This document shows, piece by piece, positions 1 to 11,591 of a stretch of DNA of 64,000 nucleotides. The notes under the pieces were generated by a model that ran no database searches, was not told the origin of the DNA, and worked only from the letters and a program-made list of their open reading frames with translations. Positions within the stretch are counted from its first letter, which is position 1, and every line of letters begins with the position of its first letter. Source of the DNA: Kuschelorhynchus macadamiae (Eukaryota; Arthropoda; Insecta; Coleoptera; Curculionidae); the NCBI GenBank assembly GCA_030620095.1, contig JAUTXW010002188.1, forward strand, positions 172,501 through 236,500, written 5' to 3'. Position numbers and translations under genes: made by a program.

Positions 1-1723
1 ATTAAATTATGCAATTTTAAAATACTTAATCTTTCCAGTGCGTTGAAAAGTGTCAGAAAGCGAAAATAAAAATTTACTTTCTCAAGTGTATGTTGAATAT
101 TTTAGGGTATAATATACACATTGAATTTAACTATACTATGATTTGTACACATTTGTATTCTCTCAATAAATATGCAGAAACTGCTAATTTATTTATACAA
201 TGTGTCTATCTTATATAATCTAACTGTAAATAAAAATTAACTATATTTATTTTGTTGGTTAATTTTTTTCTATTGTTATACTACAACCCGAATTTAATTT
301 TTTAATAATTATTTTTTGCTATACAAATTTGTTGGCTCATTGCATAAATTCTTGTAAATAAAAAAAGGAATAAATTCAATGTTCAAATTACATCTTATAA
401 ATGAATTTGTATATTTTTTTCAAAACTATATATTTTACAGGGTGTGTCTCAGTAGAGGGTTTTTTCTATATAATGGAAACACTTTCTTGATTCTTGTTAT
501 TCATGAAAGGTTTATTTACGATAGAATATATATTTACAGAAGATACTTATAAATAATACAATATTCATACATACCTCTTTTGTGAGGTTCAACTACAATA
601 TCATATCCGTAGTACGAATCTAAAAAAGAAATTAAAAAAAGGTATATTAATGGATTTAAAAAAATACTTTTTTATCACTTCAAAATATATTTTTATCTAT
701 AGTCTATATTCATGAAACCTCAGTTTCAAAATTAAATGTTGCTAATTAACTTAAGGAACTATAAAACTATGTTTCAATACAGTTAGTGGTTTAGGTTTTT
801 CGTTTATCAAACTCAACCACTGTGATTATTAGGCATGGTCTTAAAATCATAACTGTTGGTAACTGGTTGGCATCCGCATCAATTTTTCAAGTAGGTACAT
901 CATCAACTGTTCAGTACTAACAAAAAACTTATCGAAATCCTTGTTTGTTGCATTTAAGTATCTCTAATAAATATGTTATTAACAACGTAGTTTAGGTTCG
1001 CCTTATAAACCAGCGTCTTATAAATATTCTTTATCCTAATTTATCCAAATTAATAAGACGCGGTGACCATTTAAATATAATCATTCAGTACAGACAGTGC
1101 GTGGCTGCCCCCACCTACACAATTTAAAACTTATTTACAGAAGGTAAACATCAAATATGACAATTTTTTTCTTAACTTTCGATTTCTTATACATTCGGTC
1201 TATTAAATGTCCAACGTGCGTCTATATTTTTGTTAATTATAAAAATCTAAAAAAGGTACATCTTTAATTACAGTTCAAAAAATTAACAAAAACAGCGCCA
1301 TAAGTAGGCATGGATACAGAATTTTGTGTAAAAGAGAAAGAGAGGGGGCAATTTGTATGTAATTCTACGTATCTAATTTTTTTTTGAACTTTACATATTG
1401 CGTGATGTCATTAGTAATAGAGTGATAGACCCTTTGCAAACGAGTTACTTACTACAATTGCACTAACGTAATCGTAAACACTTGCGTAAACAATTAGAGG
1501 ATGGCTCAGGGTGAGAAGGCAATTGTACCCCATTGCCTCCACCTGTTTACACGCTTGGCCATGAGATCTAAAGTAATTCCCCTTCCAAAAAGGTTTCTCT
1601 AGCACACGGGCGATCATAGCAGAGTTTTTCTGACTGTCGTTACAGGAAAATGTTCTATTTGTATAACAGATCCATTGACTGAACATATTTTATAATATAC
1701 ATTGTAATATGTACATTAACAAA
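1..1723. other. AT-rich stretch without a recognisable gene
   Basis: I see no gene, RNA or bounded element here. A 91-codon minus-strand open frame lies at 1411-1686, but it shows no family motif, no supporting splice context and ordinary base composition, so I do not call it a gene. Confidence 0.5.
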
Positions 1724-2220
1724 AGCGTGTAAAAAATGTAACGAAACGCTGGAATATCTCAGGTACCGCTTAACTGAAATTGATGAAAATATGTACAGTT
1801 AGGTACGAAATTATGCCGGATCCATTGCTGCTAAGTTTACCAATTTTCTGTTATAAAAGAAAAAATATTTATTTTAATGAAACACCCTATGTTATATTGC
1901 TTTTTTAAAATCTGCCAAAAATGTTCAATATTTTTTATTAAAAGCACTTTTTTATAAAAGTCAACAGTGTTTGCGAAAATAAAGGTCTAATATAGTCAAA
2001 AGCAGCGTTATCGTGTGGGTCATACGATTTATCAACTTTTTAAGTTTGTTTTTCTTTTATTACGTGTAATCATATACTCCGCATAAAATCCGGAAGATAA
2101 ATTAGATAGACCTATCATATTTTCACATGAAAAAAGAGGATAAACATATAAATACCAGCAGTTGGAAAAATCTTTGAGCGATGTCACTTAAAAGTCAGAT
2201 TGACAAGTCAGTGACAAAAT

Positions 2221-3231
2221 GAGTAATAGAAAAGAATTTTCGGGTTTTTTGCATCCACAAGCGGAAAAAATGGTATTAAATCTAATAAAATATTACGAAA
2301 ATGAAAATTCACTGGCCAATATCCAGGAGAGCTTTGGGAATCGGTATAAGGACTGTGCAGAAAATTGTGCATGAAAAAAAAAATAATTTACTACCGAAGA
2401 AGATTAAGAAATGTACACGAAAAAAGCCAAAGACATATAGCAAGTCAGCGTATCCAGTTTTTAAAGAAATACACGGAAAATGTTAATTTAAAATTAAGAA
2501 AAGTGGTATTTTTAGACGAGACTTGGATATTTTCTAATGGAATTGGTTCGAAATCTTGGCAGGACGAGTCTGTAAGAACTGTCAAGAGAAAAAAGGGATG
2601 TGGGACGGGAAAACGGTTCATCATTTTGCATACAGGTTCTTTAACATCCAAAAGTATGGACTACCATGATAATATGAACTGTAAACTGTTTGAAAAGTGG
2701 TTAAAAGAACAACTGTTTCCAAATTTAGATGCTCCATCTTTAATCATTCTGGACAATGCATCGTATCATTCAAGACTCTTAAATAAACAACCTACTTTAT
2801 CCTGCAAGAAAAGTGATATTTACGACTGGCTAATAAAACAAAAACAAAATCTTTTACCCAGTATGCTGAAACTAGAACTTTTTTTAATGGCAAAATCTAT
2901 CAAAAAATCAACAATATATGCCGTAGATGAAATATTACGGGAAAATGGACATGAGGTTTTACGGCTGCCGCCATACCATTGCCAGTTTAACGCAATAGAA
3001 TTAATATGGGCTACATACATCAGATGAAGTGCAAATTGTTTGGTAAGATTCATTAAATTATATTACGCCGGAGTACTAGAAGAAATCTGTGGAACATAGG
3101 GAGAAATTAATACGGGATTGGTGGAATCGAGAACGAGTTCTAGATCTCGAAATAGCATCAATGATCATTGCGTTATTTGAGGACGACTTAAAAGATGAGG
3201 ACTTTTTAAGTGATGATGATATTTTTTAGTC
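2221..3231 (+). pseudogene. IS630/Tc1-superfamily DDE transposase, decayed
   Basis: The frame opens at an ATG (2221) and then needs at least two frame changes, near 2300 and 2460, before a longer intact stretch (about 2440-3027). That stretch has the first catalytic aspartate in FLDETWIF, the second in ILDNASYHS, and the third catalytic residue in FNAIELIW. By my count 81 residues separate the second and third. The 3' part (3028-3231) still encodes an acidic C-terminus in a shifted frame. About 60 codons between the DNA-binding domain and the first catalytic motif are missing compared with the intact relative at 34402-35739. It would have cut and pasted the element in the nucleus; this copy cannot make the protein. 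Confidence 0.8.
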
Positions 3232-3480
3232 TATAATATTAAAGAGTTTCTTAAAGATTATATTAGTCTTTGACGTGTATAAATCACAAATTGCATTATG
3301 AATATCCATTTTTGCATTGTAACTTAAGTCTTTTGCCTTTAGATTTTTTCGTGTACATTTCTTAATCTTCTTCGGAAGTAAATTATGTTTTTTTTTTATG
3401 TACAAGTTTCTGTACATTCCTTATACCGATTCTCAGAGCTTTTGCCACTGGCTCCTGGATATTAGCCAGTGAATTTTACA
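3226..3480 (-). pseudogene. Inverted partial copy of the transposase DNA-binding region
   Basis: The minus strand repeats the plus-strand segment beginning near 2300: helix-turn-helix region, then the basic block LLPKKIKKCTRK. It then continues through a segment (LSYNAKMDIHNAICDLY) that the sense gene has lost but the intact relative at 34.4-35.7 kb keeps in similar form. It starts tail-to-tail with the transposase stop. It could be a remnant long repeat, a source of hairpin RNA, or once a stand-alone DNA-binding fragment. I infer duplication within the element rather than a second insertion because it lies inside the terminal repeats. Confidence 0.7.
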
Positions 3481-4041
3481 CAATACAAAAAAAACAAGTT
3501 TTCTTTGCACAGGGGTGGCCCGCATTTAAATAAATGACACTGTATAAGTGGTTAGATTTTTTGGTTAAGCGGGGCTCATGATTTTTGGTAATTGATACAA
3601 AAATCTCATTTTCATTAAGTGGCTGTATAAAAAGAACATATCCTGATTGTTCCACTGATTCGAACCGCCTTCCGACTTTATGAAGGCGCTTGACATTTTG
3701 TGTATTTTTGTTTTTGTCAACCAAAAAATTTTATATATAAAATTATATTAAGTGGCTATCTTAATAATATTGCGTAATATAATAAAAAAAACTATTTTCT
3801 TTCTCCCTGTATATTTGTAAATAGCCCATCGAGATTTAATAGCTCGATAAAAGAATCACACAACATTTTGGTATTCACTGTGTTTTCTGATTTGATTCAC
3901 AATGTTGGTGACCTTTGGACCCGCACGATAAGACCGCATTTGACTATATCCATAATTCAAGGTAATACCTTTTATTAAAATACCTGCACACAAGAGGTTA
4001 CATTATATGTTCGACAATGTCAGTTTTGTTGCTTTACGAAA

Positions 4042-5004
4042 ATGGATGGTTTGACTGAAACCCAAAGAATTGAAATTTTAATTATACTGGGGTATGGGGA
4101 TACAACGCGAAACCTGTAAGTTGTTTTTTAACGTCTCTAATGACAAATATCCTACACAAATCAAATAACTAAATCTACCGTAAGTAAAGTTAACAAAAGG
4201 TAAAAGATGCTGTATGTTCTGGCAGACCAAAAAGCGCAACTGATGGTGATAAGGCTCTGAATGTTTTAATCAGTTTAAAAGAAAATCTACCAGGAAATTA
4301 GGAAAAGAAAATGAGGTCTCACGTCATGTTCGTAGACCGACTAAAAACCGAAAAGTTTCATCCATGATGATCACGATAGGCGCTTGGAAATCATGATGGA
4401 ACGTTGCAATACCAATCTAATTCTTTTTTCTGACGAAGCAAGTTTTTTTTTGAATGGAAAAGTTAACGGGCATTATGGTCCTATACTGGGTCAGGGAAAA
4501 CCTATATTGGAAACGTAAAAATCATATATAATTTTTCCAAAAGATAAATGTTTGGTGTGATATAAAGGCGCAAAAATAATCGGCCCCTTCTTATTGGAAG
4601 AAGCATTAACTGAACAAAGACAAACGAAATTGTCCCAGCTAATGCAGAACTATTTCCAAATAAATGTTCCTTACTTTACCTGCTGTATTAATTATTTTGC
4701 TCGGAATGTTCAGGAATATTTAGAAAATGTTTTTTTTTGAAGATGTATTGGACGTAGGGGTACAATAGAGTGGCCATCTTAATTTCCGGACTTGTCACCC
4801 CCCGACTACTTTTTGTGGGGACACCTTAAGAATGTGGTGTATAAAACTAAACCCAATGATCCCGAGGATTTAAAGGAGCGAATAGAAATAGAATATAGAC
4901 GAATCGAGGAAGCTGGAATTCTTTTTATTGTATTAATTGTTTTCCCACAGTATTTGACCTACTGTCGGGAAGTAAATGGACAACATTTTATATACTTTCC
5001 TTAG
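4042..5004 (+). pseudogene. Mariner-type transposase, decayed
   Basis: It begins at an ATG with MDGLTETQRIEILI, the usual opening of the N-terminal helix-turn-helix domain in this insect mariner group. The product then passes through many stops and frame changes. A recognisable catalytic start (ILFSDEA-like) lies near 4420. The C-terminal signature LSPPDYFLWGHLKNVVYKTK, which holds the last catalytic region, sits near 4790-4850. The gene is clearly dead. Its 5' part is repeated in inverse orientation in the right arm of the element. Confidence 0.75.
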
Positions 5005-5064
5005 TTTCAATGTTTAATGTTTGTTGTATTAACTATTTCTTTTTTGTATTGTATTATTTCCGTT

Positions 5065-5720
5065 GTTTTTTACAGTTTACTTTTAAAGTTGAGACGCTAT
5101 TTTCTCTTGCTAGTGTTTTGGTTGAAAGATGAGGAATTTTTGTGCTTTCCGGTCTGCCAGAATATACAGCATCATTTATCTTTCCAGTTTCACAAATTTT
5201 TTTGTAAATTTTACTTACGGTAGATTTAGTTATTGGATTTCTGTTGGGATATTTTCATTAAATATTATCTTGCACGTTTGGCATTCTATCCCCATAACCC
5301 AGTATAATTAAAATTTTTATTTCTTTAGGTTTCAGTTAAACGATCAATTTTTGTAAATCAACAAAACTCACATTGTAAAACATATCAGGTAACCTGTTGT
5401 GTGCCGGTATTTTAATAAACAGTAATACATTAAATTATGGATATTAGACCCTTATTTTCGCAAAAACTGTTGAGTTTCATAAAAAGTGCTCTTAATAAAA
5501 AGTGTTCAGAGTTCTACACAGATTACAAAAAAAAGTAATACAATATAGGGTGTTCCATTAAAAAAACTGTTTCCTTTTAAAACAGTAAAACGTTAAACTT
5601 GACAGCAACGCGACACCATTGGATCCGGAATAATTTCATACCTAAGTGTGTATACTTTTATTAAATTCAGAAAAGCAGTACCTAAGATATTTCGCCGTAT
5701 TCTTACTTTTGTTACACGCT
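5065..5720 (-). repeat. Right inverted arm of the mariner-like element, including transposase 5' coding sequence
   Basis: Read on the minus strand, this segment matches the left arm in order: outer flank, leader (CACACAACAGGTTAC versus CACACAAGAGGTTAC), transposase start, and the motif GATGCTGTATATTCTGGCAG (left arm GATGCTGTATGTTCTGGCAG). The match fades near 5065. Confidence 0.75.
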
Positions 5721-5859
5721 GTAAGTGTTTGACTACAAATATTTTAACAGTGATAATAAGGATCTTTATGTTTTAAAAAGTTACCTTAAGAAAGTCTTGT
5801 AAAAAACGGCAAAATCGCTGACGTTCAAATGGATTCTAAGGACGATCGACAATTTTGGC

Positions 5860-5891
5860 ATTATTACTATTATTATTGTTATTATTATTAT
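5860..5891. repeat. (TTA)n microsatellite at the 3' end of the LINE
   Basis: A run of TTA/ATT triplets with a few substitutions lies directly beyond the 3' end of the minus-strand LINE. A matching (TTA)n run (17410-17438) lies beyond its 5' end. Confidence 0.85.
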
Positions 5892-6184
5892 CAATTTCTC
5901 AACAAATGTTGGGTTCGAAGCCCATTCCGGATGCATGCATCAAAATGAGCGTGTTGATGATTTTCAGGTTCTGTTCTAGTGTTTTTGAAACTAGTCCAGT
6001 TGATGATACGATGATCGGTATTACATAAACCTTATTCCGTCGCCAATCTGCTGTGTCTCGACATCTAGCTCTGCATATTTGGCCTTTTTCTCTTGATATT
6101 TATCCAAAACGTTGTTATTGTTGGGGATAGCAACATCTACCAAATACGCTGTCTTTGTTTTCTTATTTAACAATACCACATCAG
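5892..6184 (-). pseudogene. 3' end of an RLE-type LINE open reading frame (endonuclease region)
   Basis: The minus strand encodes the C-terminal part of a non-LTR retrotransposon protein: PDVVLLNKKTKTAYLVDVAIP followed by a helical tail. The core D...K/T..Y..DVA.P fits the restriction-like endonuclease seen in R2/R4/Dong-type LINEs. It is the continuation of the reading frame cut off at 13411 by the 7.2-kb insertion. Frameshifts occur downstream of about 6060. Confidence 0.72.
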
Positions 6185-6224
6185 GGGTGCGATTTTGCAC
6201 TTATCATTTCGTTAGTTAACGAAA
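6185..6224 (+). repeat. Left terminal inverted repeat of the 7.2-kb element
   Basis: It is identical to the reverse complement of 13368-13407 and begins GGGTGCGATTTTGCACTTAT. The preceding CAG is the target duplication. Confidence 0.88.
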
Positions 6225-6495
6225 ATCTTCTCCATTCGTAGAGCTGTTCGGCATGACAATCGGATTTTCCGATCCTGGTTCATTAAAAACCAACCTATTA
6301 CTAAAGCCGCCATTTTCCGAATCTGTCAGTTCTTGAGTTTTTGATAATATCTGAATTTACTGCCGTGGAGTCTAATTTCGTAAGATAAAAAACAGTTTTG
6401 ATTACTTGAAAGCTAAGCCATGATAAATTAGCATATACATCATCATACCGTAAGTAATCAACAGATGCTAAAATATTCAAGAAAATCATGAAAAC

Positions 6496-6769
6496 ATGGA
6501 ACCTCCAAATAGGCAGCGAAAATACGAAACTCGCAAGAAAATCCTTCAAATTAAACAAGGTAAGCTAATCTGTTTAAAAAATATTATCTATGTCATATTA
6601 TTACTAAATCTGTATATTTTAGTTATTAATGAATCATTATTTTTAATTCCCTGAATTCTTTACTGATTTGATCATTTTGTTAGAAGTACGGGAAAGCATA
6701 GAACGCTATCCTCAAAATGTACTTCTTGAAGAAATATTTAACAAAGTTGTGAATATTCTGTTTAAATAA
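6496..6769 (+). CDS. Possible two-exon small gene inside the 7.2-kb element
   Basis: An ATG opens 21 codons (start MEPPNRQRKYETRKK) and runs into a good donor, CAAG|GTAAGC, at 6559/6560. An acceptor TTTTGTTAG ends at 6683. In the matching phase the next segment, with the piece ERYPQNVLLEEIF, stays open to a TAA at 6767-6769. If spliced this way the product is about 49 residues, basic at first and then helical; a longer multi-exon gene is also possible. I recognise no family. It could be part of the element's own gene or a captured host fragment. Confidence 0.35.
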
Positions 6770-8007
6770 TTATATTATTTACTATATGGTGCAAAATTCT
6801 ATATTACGTATTTTATTTTTAAAAGAAAACGGGGACCTATGTTAATATCTATTCTAATCCAGGACAGCGGCTGTTATGCAACCACATAAACATCAAACCT
6901 CTATCTGCCTTTGAAACGGGGTGCGCCTTCCACAGAAAAATAATATAATAATATAGGCGAAATGCCTTCATCGGGAGAACAAAGCGTTTTAAACTTAGAG
7001 TAAGAATAAAAATCTTACTCTCGGTTGTAAATGCCCGTTGTTACTGTGGAATGGCCCTCCCTATTTAAGGAATAAGGCAGTATTTTATTTAATTTTGGTC
7101 TCTCGTAACCTAACCTAACTTTTTAGTAAACAGTAAACAAGAAAGTGGAACAGCTGATGGATCACTTGCGGAAACATAACAGTGGTTTAATAATGGTGTA
7201 TTTAAGTATTGCAAATAACACATAAATTCCAGTAACTAGGAACCAATTTAAGAATAATATAAAGACTAAAGAAGCAATAAGGGCAGTTGAATCTAGATTA
7301 TCATAATGGTGATACCTGAAACTGTTACAGGTAGGCATGTACCTATTTCTATATTTTAACAAATAGAATGTACTTGCTTAAATTATATTTGTCTATGTCG
7401 AGGTCTATGTATAACTTGTAAACAAAAGTATTCCTTAACAGGTATTATCAAAGAAAATTTATAGCGTAACCTATTATTTTCTTAGGTATTATATATTTTC
7501 ACTGTTGAGGGCGAAATGAAATAATCTTTGTTTTTCTTTAAAAGAACTACAGTCGGAATTATATAATGTTATAATAATTAGAGAAGGGAAATAATTAGTT
7601 ATATTACACAGTATGTGGTGTATGGCACATTTATAGATTATAGCAATATTTTTACAACTTTTGCAGAATATGACACTAAAAAGAAGGGAATAATACAAGA
7701 AATGATGTCCAGTATTTGATACAGTATTTTCACTTAACTTTCACATACTTAGTCAATATAAGGAAGAACAATCACCGAAGCACAATTACAAATTCCTGGA
7801 TAAACTGTTTTGTTGATTCAAATTTGAATTCGACCATTTTGATTGTAGAAGATATATACCTGTGTAAGTATTAATTGTGATTAGTTTGTTTTTTTTTTTA
7901 TAAAGAAACTTACTATAATATTAGACTTAGACAGGTTAGGCTACTATAATTCATAAGCTTATGTTTAGAAAAGTCTACTGCAAAACATACCTATGTTTTC
8001 GTTATAG

Positions 8008-8215
8008 CAAATCATCAGTTCCCAGTATCAAACAGAATTTAACACTTGAAACCTTGTTTAATTTGACTAATGGTTTTTGCACTGATATTCTGTCGGAAAA
8101 CAGCGGCAAGATAATGCATAGCAACTCAACTGACGAATGGTGCACTTATTTTTTTATTATGTCATTCATTAAACTTTGTGCTAAACACCTCGTTATGTTT
8201 TATATGTTTGTCTAA
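8008..8215 (+). CDS. Exon-like segment of unknown product
   Basis: An acceptor-like TTTTCGTTATAG precedes an open frame beginning KSSVPSIKQNLTLETLFNLT and ending at a stop at 8215. The composition looks coding rather than random for this AT-rich region, with mixed polar residues and little low complexity. No family is recognised. It lies in the same orientation as the candidate exons near 6.5 and 10.6 kb. Confidence 0.3.
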
Positions 8216-8315
8216 TTTTATACAGTGTGACTTAAATAAGTTTGAAGTGTGTGTTTTTCCTTGGGTTTTGCTAATTGTCATTTTTAATGTGTATTTTTAA
8301 ATTAGTCTTTTGTTC

Positions 8316-8826
8316 AAATGTGCCTGGTTATATTTTAAACGGTAGCCTAGAGGCCTTATTCTATGGGTTATCAAAAAACTTTAAATGCAAATGTTTATGG
8401 GTTTGAACGGAATCATCATTCTTGCCGATTTTAAATATACTAGGTTTAAACTTTAATCTCTAAAGATAACAGAAAAATTTTAGAAAAACCCTGCCATAAG
8501 AGGAAATGTGTAAGAGAGAGATGGAGAAAGCTCCAATATAGTGGAGTCAGTGGGAATACATTCCTTCTTATGATAGGCTTTTTCTTAAATTTCTTGATTG
8601 TCTTTAGAGATAAAGGTCTTAAACCTAGAGAATGTTTGAGATGTATCTATTATACAGGTTGTGCGTTTTAAAATAAGAAGTCGATGCCCATTTGCTAAAT
8701 TTCTGAATACCTTTTGTTTGTTTTTCTTGTAAATTGCCCAAACCTAAACACTTTTATATTTAAAGTTTTTTGATAACTCATAATAAAGTCTGTAGGGTAC
8801 CGTTTAAAATATAAGCAGACATCCTG
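8316..8826. mobile_element. Foldback (MITE-like) element
   Basis: The two halves are inverted copies of each other over about 220 bp each. For example TTATCAAAAAACTTTAAATG on the left matches TTATCAAAAAACTTTAAATA on the reverse of the right, and the CTCTAAAGA block recurs near the centre. There is no coding capacity. It is nested inside the 7.2-kb element. Confidence 0.75.
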
Positions 8827-10571
8827 TACATACAATCTGTATAAAATATCAGATGTGTTAAAAATTTAAAAAAAAACTACATAGATATACATAAAGGAAC
8901 AAAAGTAAACCAAACTTAATTTTAGAGAAAAAATTATACATCATATACATTATACCTATATCATGAAGAAATTTTATTTTTTGTAAGTTAAGTTTACTGT
9001 GTTTACCATTTTTAACCAGAAGAGGTTATTTCAAATCCAGTATTATGTAATTCTGGGATACTTTGTTAGGTACTGGAAGATATTAGGGTGCTAAAAGTAC
9101 ATTTTGTAAAGATATATTAAATATTTATATAGGATGTCCCAAAAATGTGGTATAAGGTGCAGCTGCTGTTTTTTTATTATGGACTATTTTGTTTTATTAA
9201 AGAATAAGACATCTGGTTTATATGTAATTTGGTAAACTAAAGTTTAATACCTTAAAAAAGACCATACATAGAAATAAAAAAGGAATTTGTAATTTGTTTT
9301 GTTTAAAATTTTATTTTTTGAACTTCAATTTACTTGAAACATCTGTATGTTCCCTGTTTTAATCATATTAAATAAAGTATAACTGACCAAAGTCTAGGAA
9401 AATTAAGATTACTCAAAGTGAAAACTGTATTTTGTAACAAGAAACATTTTTTTCTCGATTTTTTCTTCAGAATAACTTTTTTTTTATAAATTCAATTCTG
9501 TCTCTATTTTGTAAGATTTGGAGGTGTTCATGGTATTTATTGTTCAGAAAGTCAAGAACTACAACATATATAAAATTTAGGGAATTTCCCTCAAGCTAGT
9601 TTTATAAGATTTATGTGTAGTCCTAGTAGCCACGTCGCAATTCTCCCATTCTTACAGGCTTTGTTCAGTATAATTTTTAGAATACCACTAGATTGTGACG
9701 TATAAATGACGAACTTAAACATGGAAATTTTTGGACAATATTCAGATTTCAACTATCTAGCAGGCGGGTAACTAAGGGGAGCATAGGGGAGGCCATGTCT
9801 TATTTTTGGGATATTGCATGGGCGGCCGCAGAACCATAACTAATGAAAAAAAAAACAAAAAAGGTCATGCATAGTCCATTTGGTATATAAATTTATATAT
9901 GTAATATACAATATTTACGTTTTCCAGGGGAGGCATTTTGGTGAAAACACCCTTTACATGAAGAAAGTTTTTTGGTATTCGGATGTGGATTATCCTGGGT
10001 AGAAAAGAACAATATAATATTTCGTTTTGTAATAGTCATTGTGGTGTATAAACATTTTGAGAAAATGACAAGGGCTTAGATAATACTCTGTGTAACAGAA
10101 TTCTTGTGGCCTTTTGCATTTTCGAAGTGGTAAATCCAAGATATAGTGCTAGGCATTATAGAAAACCACAACTCAATATATAAATTCTGGTTGAAAAGTA
10201 GTAAACTTGAATTTTGCCCACAAATTTGCATGTATAACTGCGCATCTGTCCAGTAGTTTACTATAGGACATCAGTACCTAAAATTAATTAATTAATGTAG
10301 GGGTTATGGTTATATTTAATAAAAAAAAATGGGTGGAGGTACTATACATGCTGTTGGTTAGAAGCAAAAGTTTAAAAAGCCATATTTATAGAGATATTCT
10401 TATTTTCTTAAGAAGAATATGAGTATTGCATTTAATTTTTAACTAAAATTGGAAATATACCTATTTTATCAATAAGTTTTTTAATAGCATATTATTTCAT
10501 TTAAAATATCCTTCTTTTGCAGCTGATTTTTCGAAAAACAATTTTTTTACAGTACTTTTTCTTCTTTTTAG
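8827..10571. other. AT-rich interior of the 7.2-kb element, no gene recognised
   Basis: I see no family motif or convincing open frame. A TE-end-like string (GGATGTCCCAAAAATGTGG) lies near 9132, but I could not find its partner. Confidence 0.4.
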
Positions 10572-10776
10572 GTATTTCAAGTCACAGTGTGAGTCATTTG
10601 GACCTTTCGTAAAACAAAATGATGTGGACTTACGTATCACCAGAATTCAGCAGCAATTGAAACTAATTTCAGCTTGTAACAACTTGAACAATAAAAAAAT
10701 GTCCAATTCTAATATTTTTTTATATAGTGACAAATATAAAATTGATTTTTTACTACAGATTTATGACTACACTTAA
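10572..10776 (+). CDS. Exon-like terminal segment of unknown product
   Basis: A strong polypyrimidine tract and acceptor (TTCTTCTTTTTAG) is followed by 67 open codons. They begin YFKSQCESFGPFVKQNDVDL, include RITRIQQQLKLISACNN, and end at TAA. The residue mix is that of a real globular or helical protein rather than random translation. I recognise no family. It may be the last exon of a gene carried by the 7.2-kb element or a captured host exon. Confidence 0.4.
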
Positions 10777-11591
10777 ATCTAGAAAAATAATTATATTTAG
10801 GCATTTTATAGATACAGATTTACAGGGATATAGAGAGTTAGAGATTGATACCACTATGAAATTAGTTACGGGTAGTATTATATATGAATCTTAAAACATT
10901 TCCAAAAGTTAAGGTAAGAAAATGGAAATATTTATTTTTCAGTTTCAACTGTTTCTTTTGGTAGTTATGTAAACTCTCCAAACAGCGATTTTTAGTTTTT
11001 AGACGATAAAATTACTCTGTTAGGTATAGCATCAACTGTGCAGTAATTTTATTATTTTTAATGCAATGAAAAAAAGTGCAAAGTAAATTTTCTCCTTCCC
11101 AATCATATGGTAATTCTCAGTATCTTTGAAATATATAGAGAGTGACAAAATATATATTTTTATTAAATGAATACCCTGTCTATTTTTTACACCTATGAAA
11201 AGCTAAAAAATATCTTCCCAAAAAACTTCGTGCCAAATTTTCTGATGTACCTACCTATGATATTTAAGAAACTAAAATTAATACCTGCCTACAAATGGCC
11301 ATATTGTTTTTGAATATATAAATTTCAGTCATAACAGTTACAAATAGAGTATTTCTTAAAAGGGCTTCTTTATACAGAGCATTCCATGTAAAAAATTACA
11401 CTGTATGTAATATTTTTTAATACGAGAAATAATAAAAATATTAGAGAGGGATCACTTTAAATGGCAATCAATGTCCCTTGTACAGATTGTCACTACAATT
11501 TACTGCATATTCAAATAATTTATTAGGCCGTCATTTAGTTTTGTTATACAAGATTCGGACTACAATTTTACCAGTCTGTCTCTGTTTCTCA

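Larger units (their letters stand above)
1995..3944 (+). mobile_element. IS630/Tc1-like transposon nested in the mariner-like arm
   Basis: The ends are imperfect inverted repeats: GTCAAAAGCAGCGTTATCGT at the left and, read inward on the minus strand, GTCAAATGCGGTCTTATCGT at the right. TA dinucleotides flank both (1993-1994 and 3945-3946), as expected for Tc1/mariner-superfamily insertion. Removing the insert brings the mariner arm back into alignment with its inverted partner near 5420-5460, which confirms the boundaries independently. The element carries one decayed transposase gene on the plus strand, followed tail-to-tail by an inverted copy of that gene's 5' part. Confidence 0.82.
1724..5720 (+). 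mobile_element. Mariner-like transposon with very long inverted arms, interrupted by a second transposon
   Basis: The sequence from 1724 to about 1994 continues after a 1.95-kb insertion at about 3947-4290. Together these form an arm that reappears in inverse orientation at about 5065-5720. The arms share an outer stretch (with the ACACCCTA / TAGGGTGT block), the presumed 5' leader, and the first part of the transposase gene. A decayed mariner-type transposase lies between them. Arm similarity is clear by eye but has many substitutions, so the element is old. Outer limits are approximate because I could not define a terminal TA duplication. Confidence 0.72.

Noticed and set aside
1411..1686. 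91-codon minus-strand open frame
   Set aside because: No domain, no coding-like conservation clue and no supporting signals; such lengths occur by chance here.
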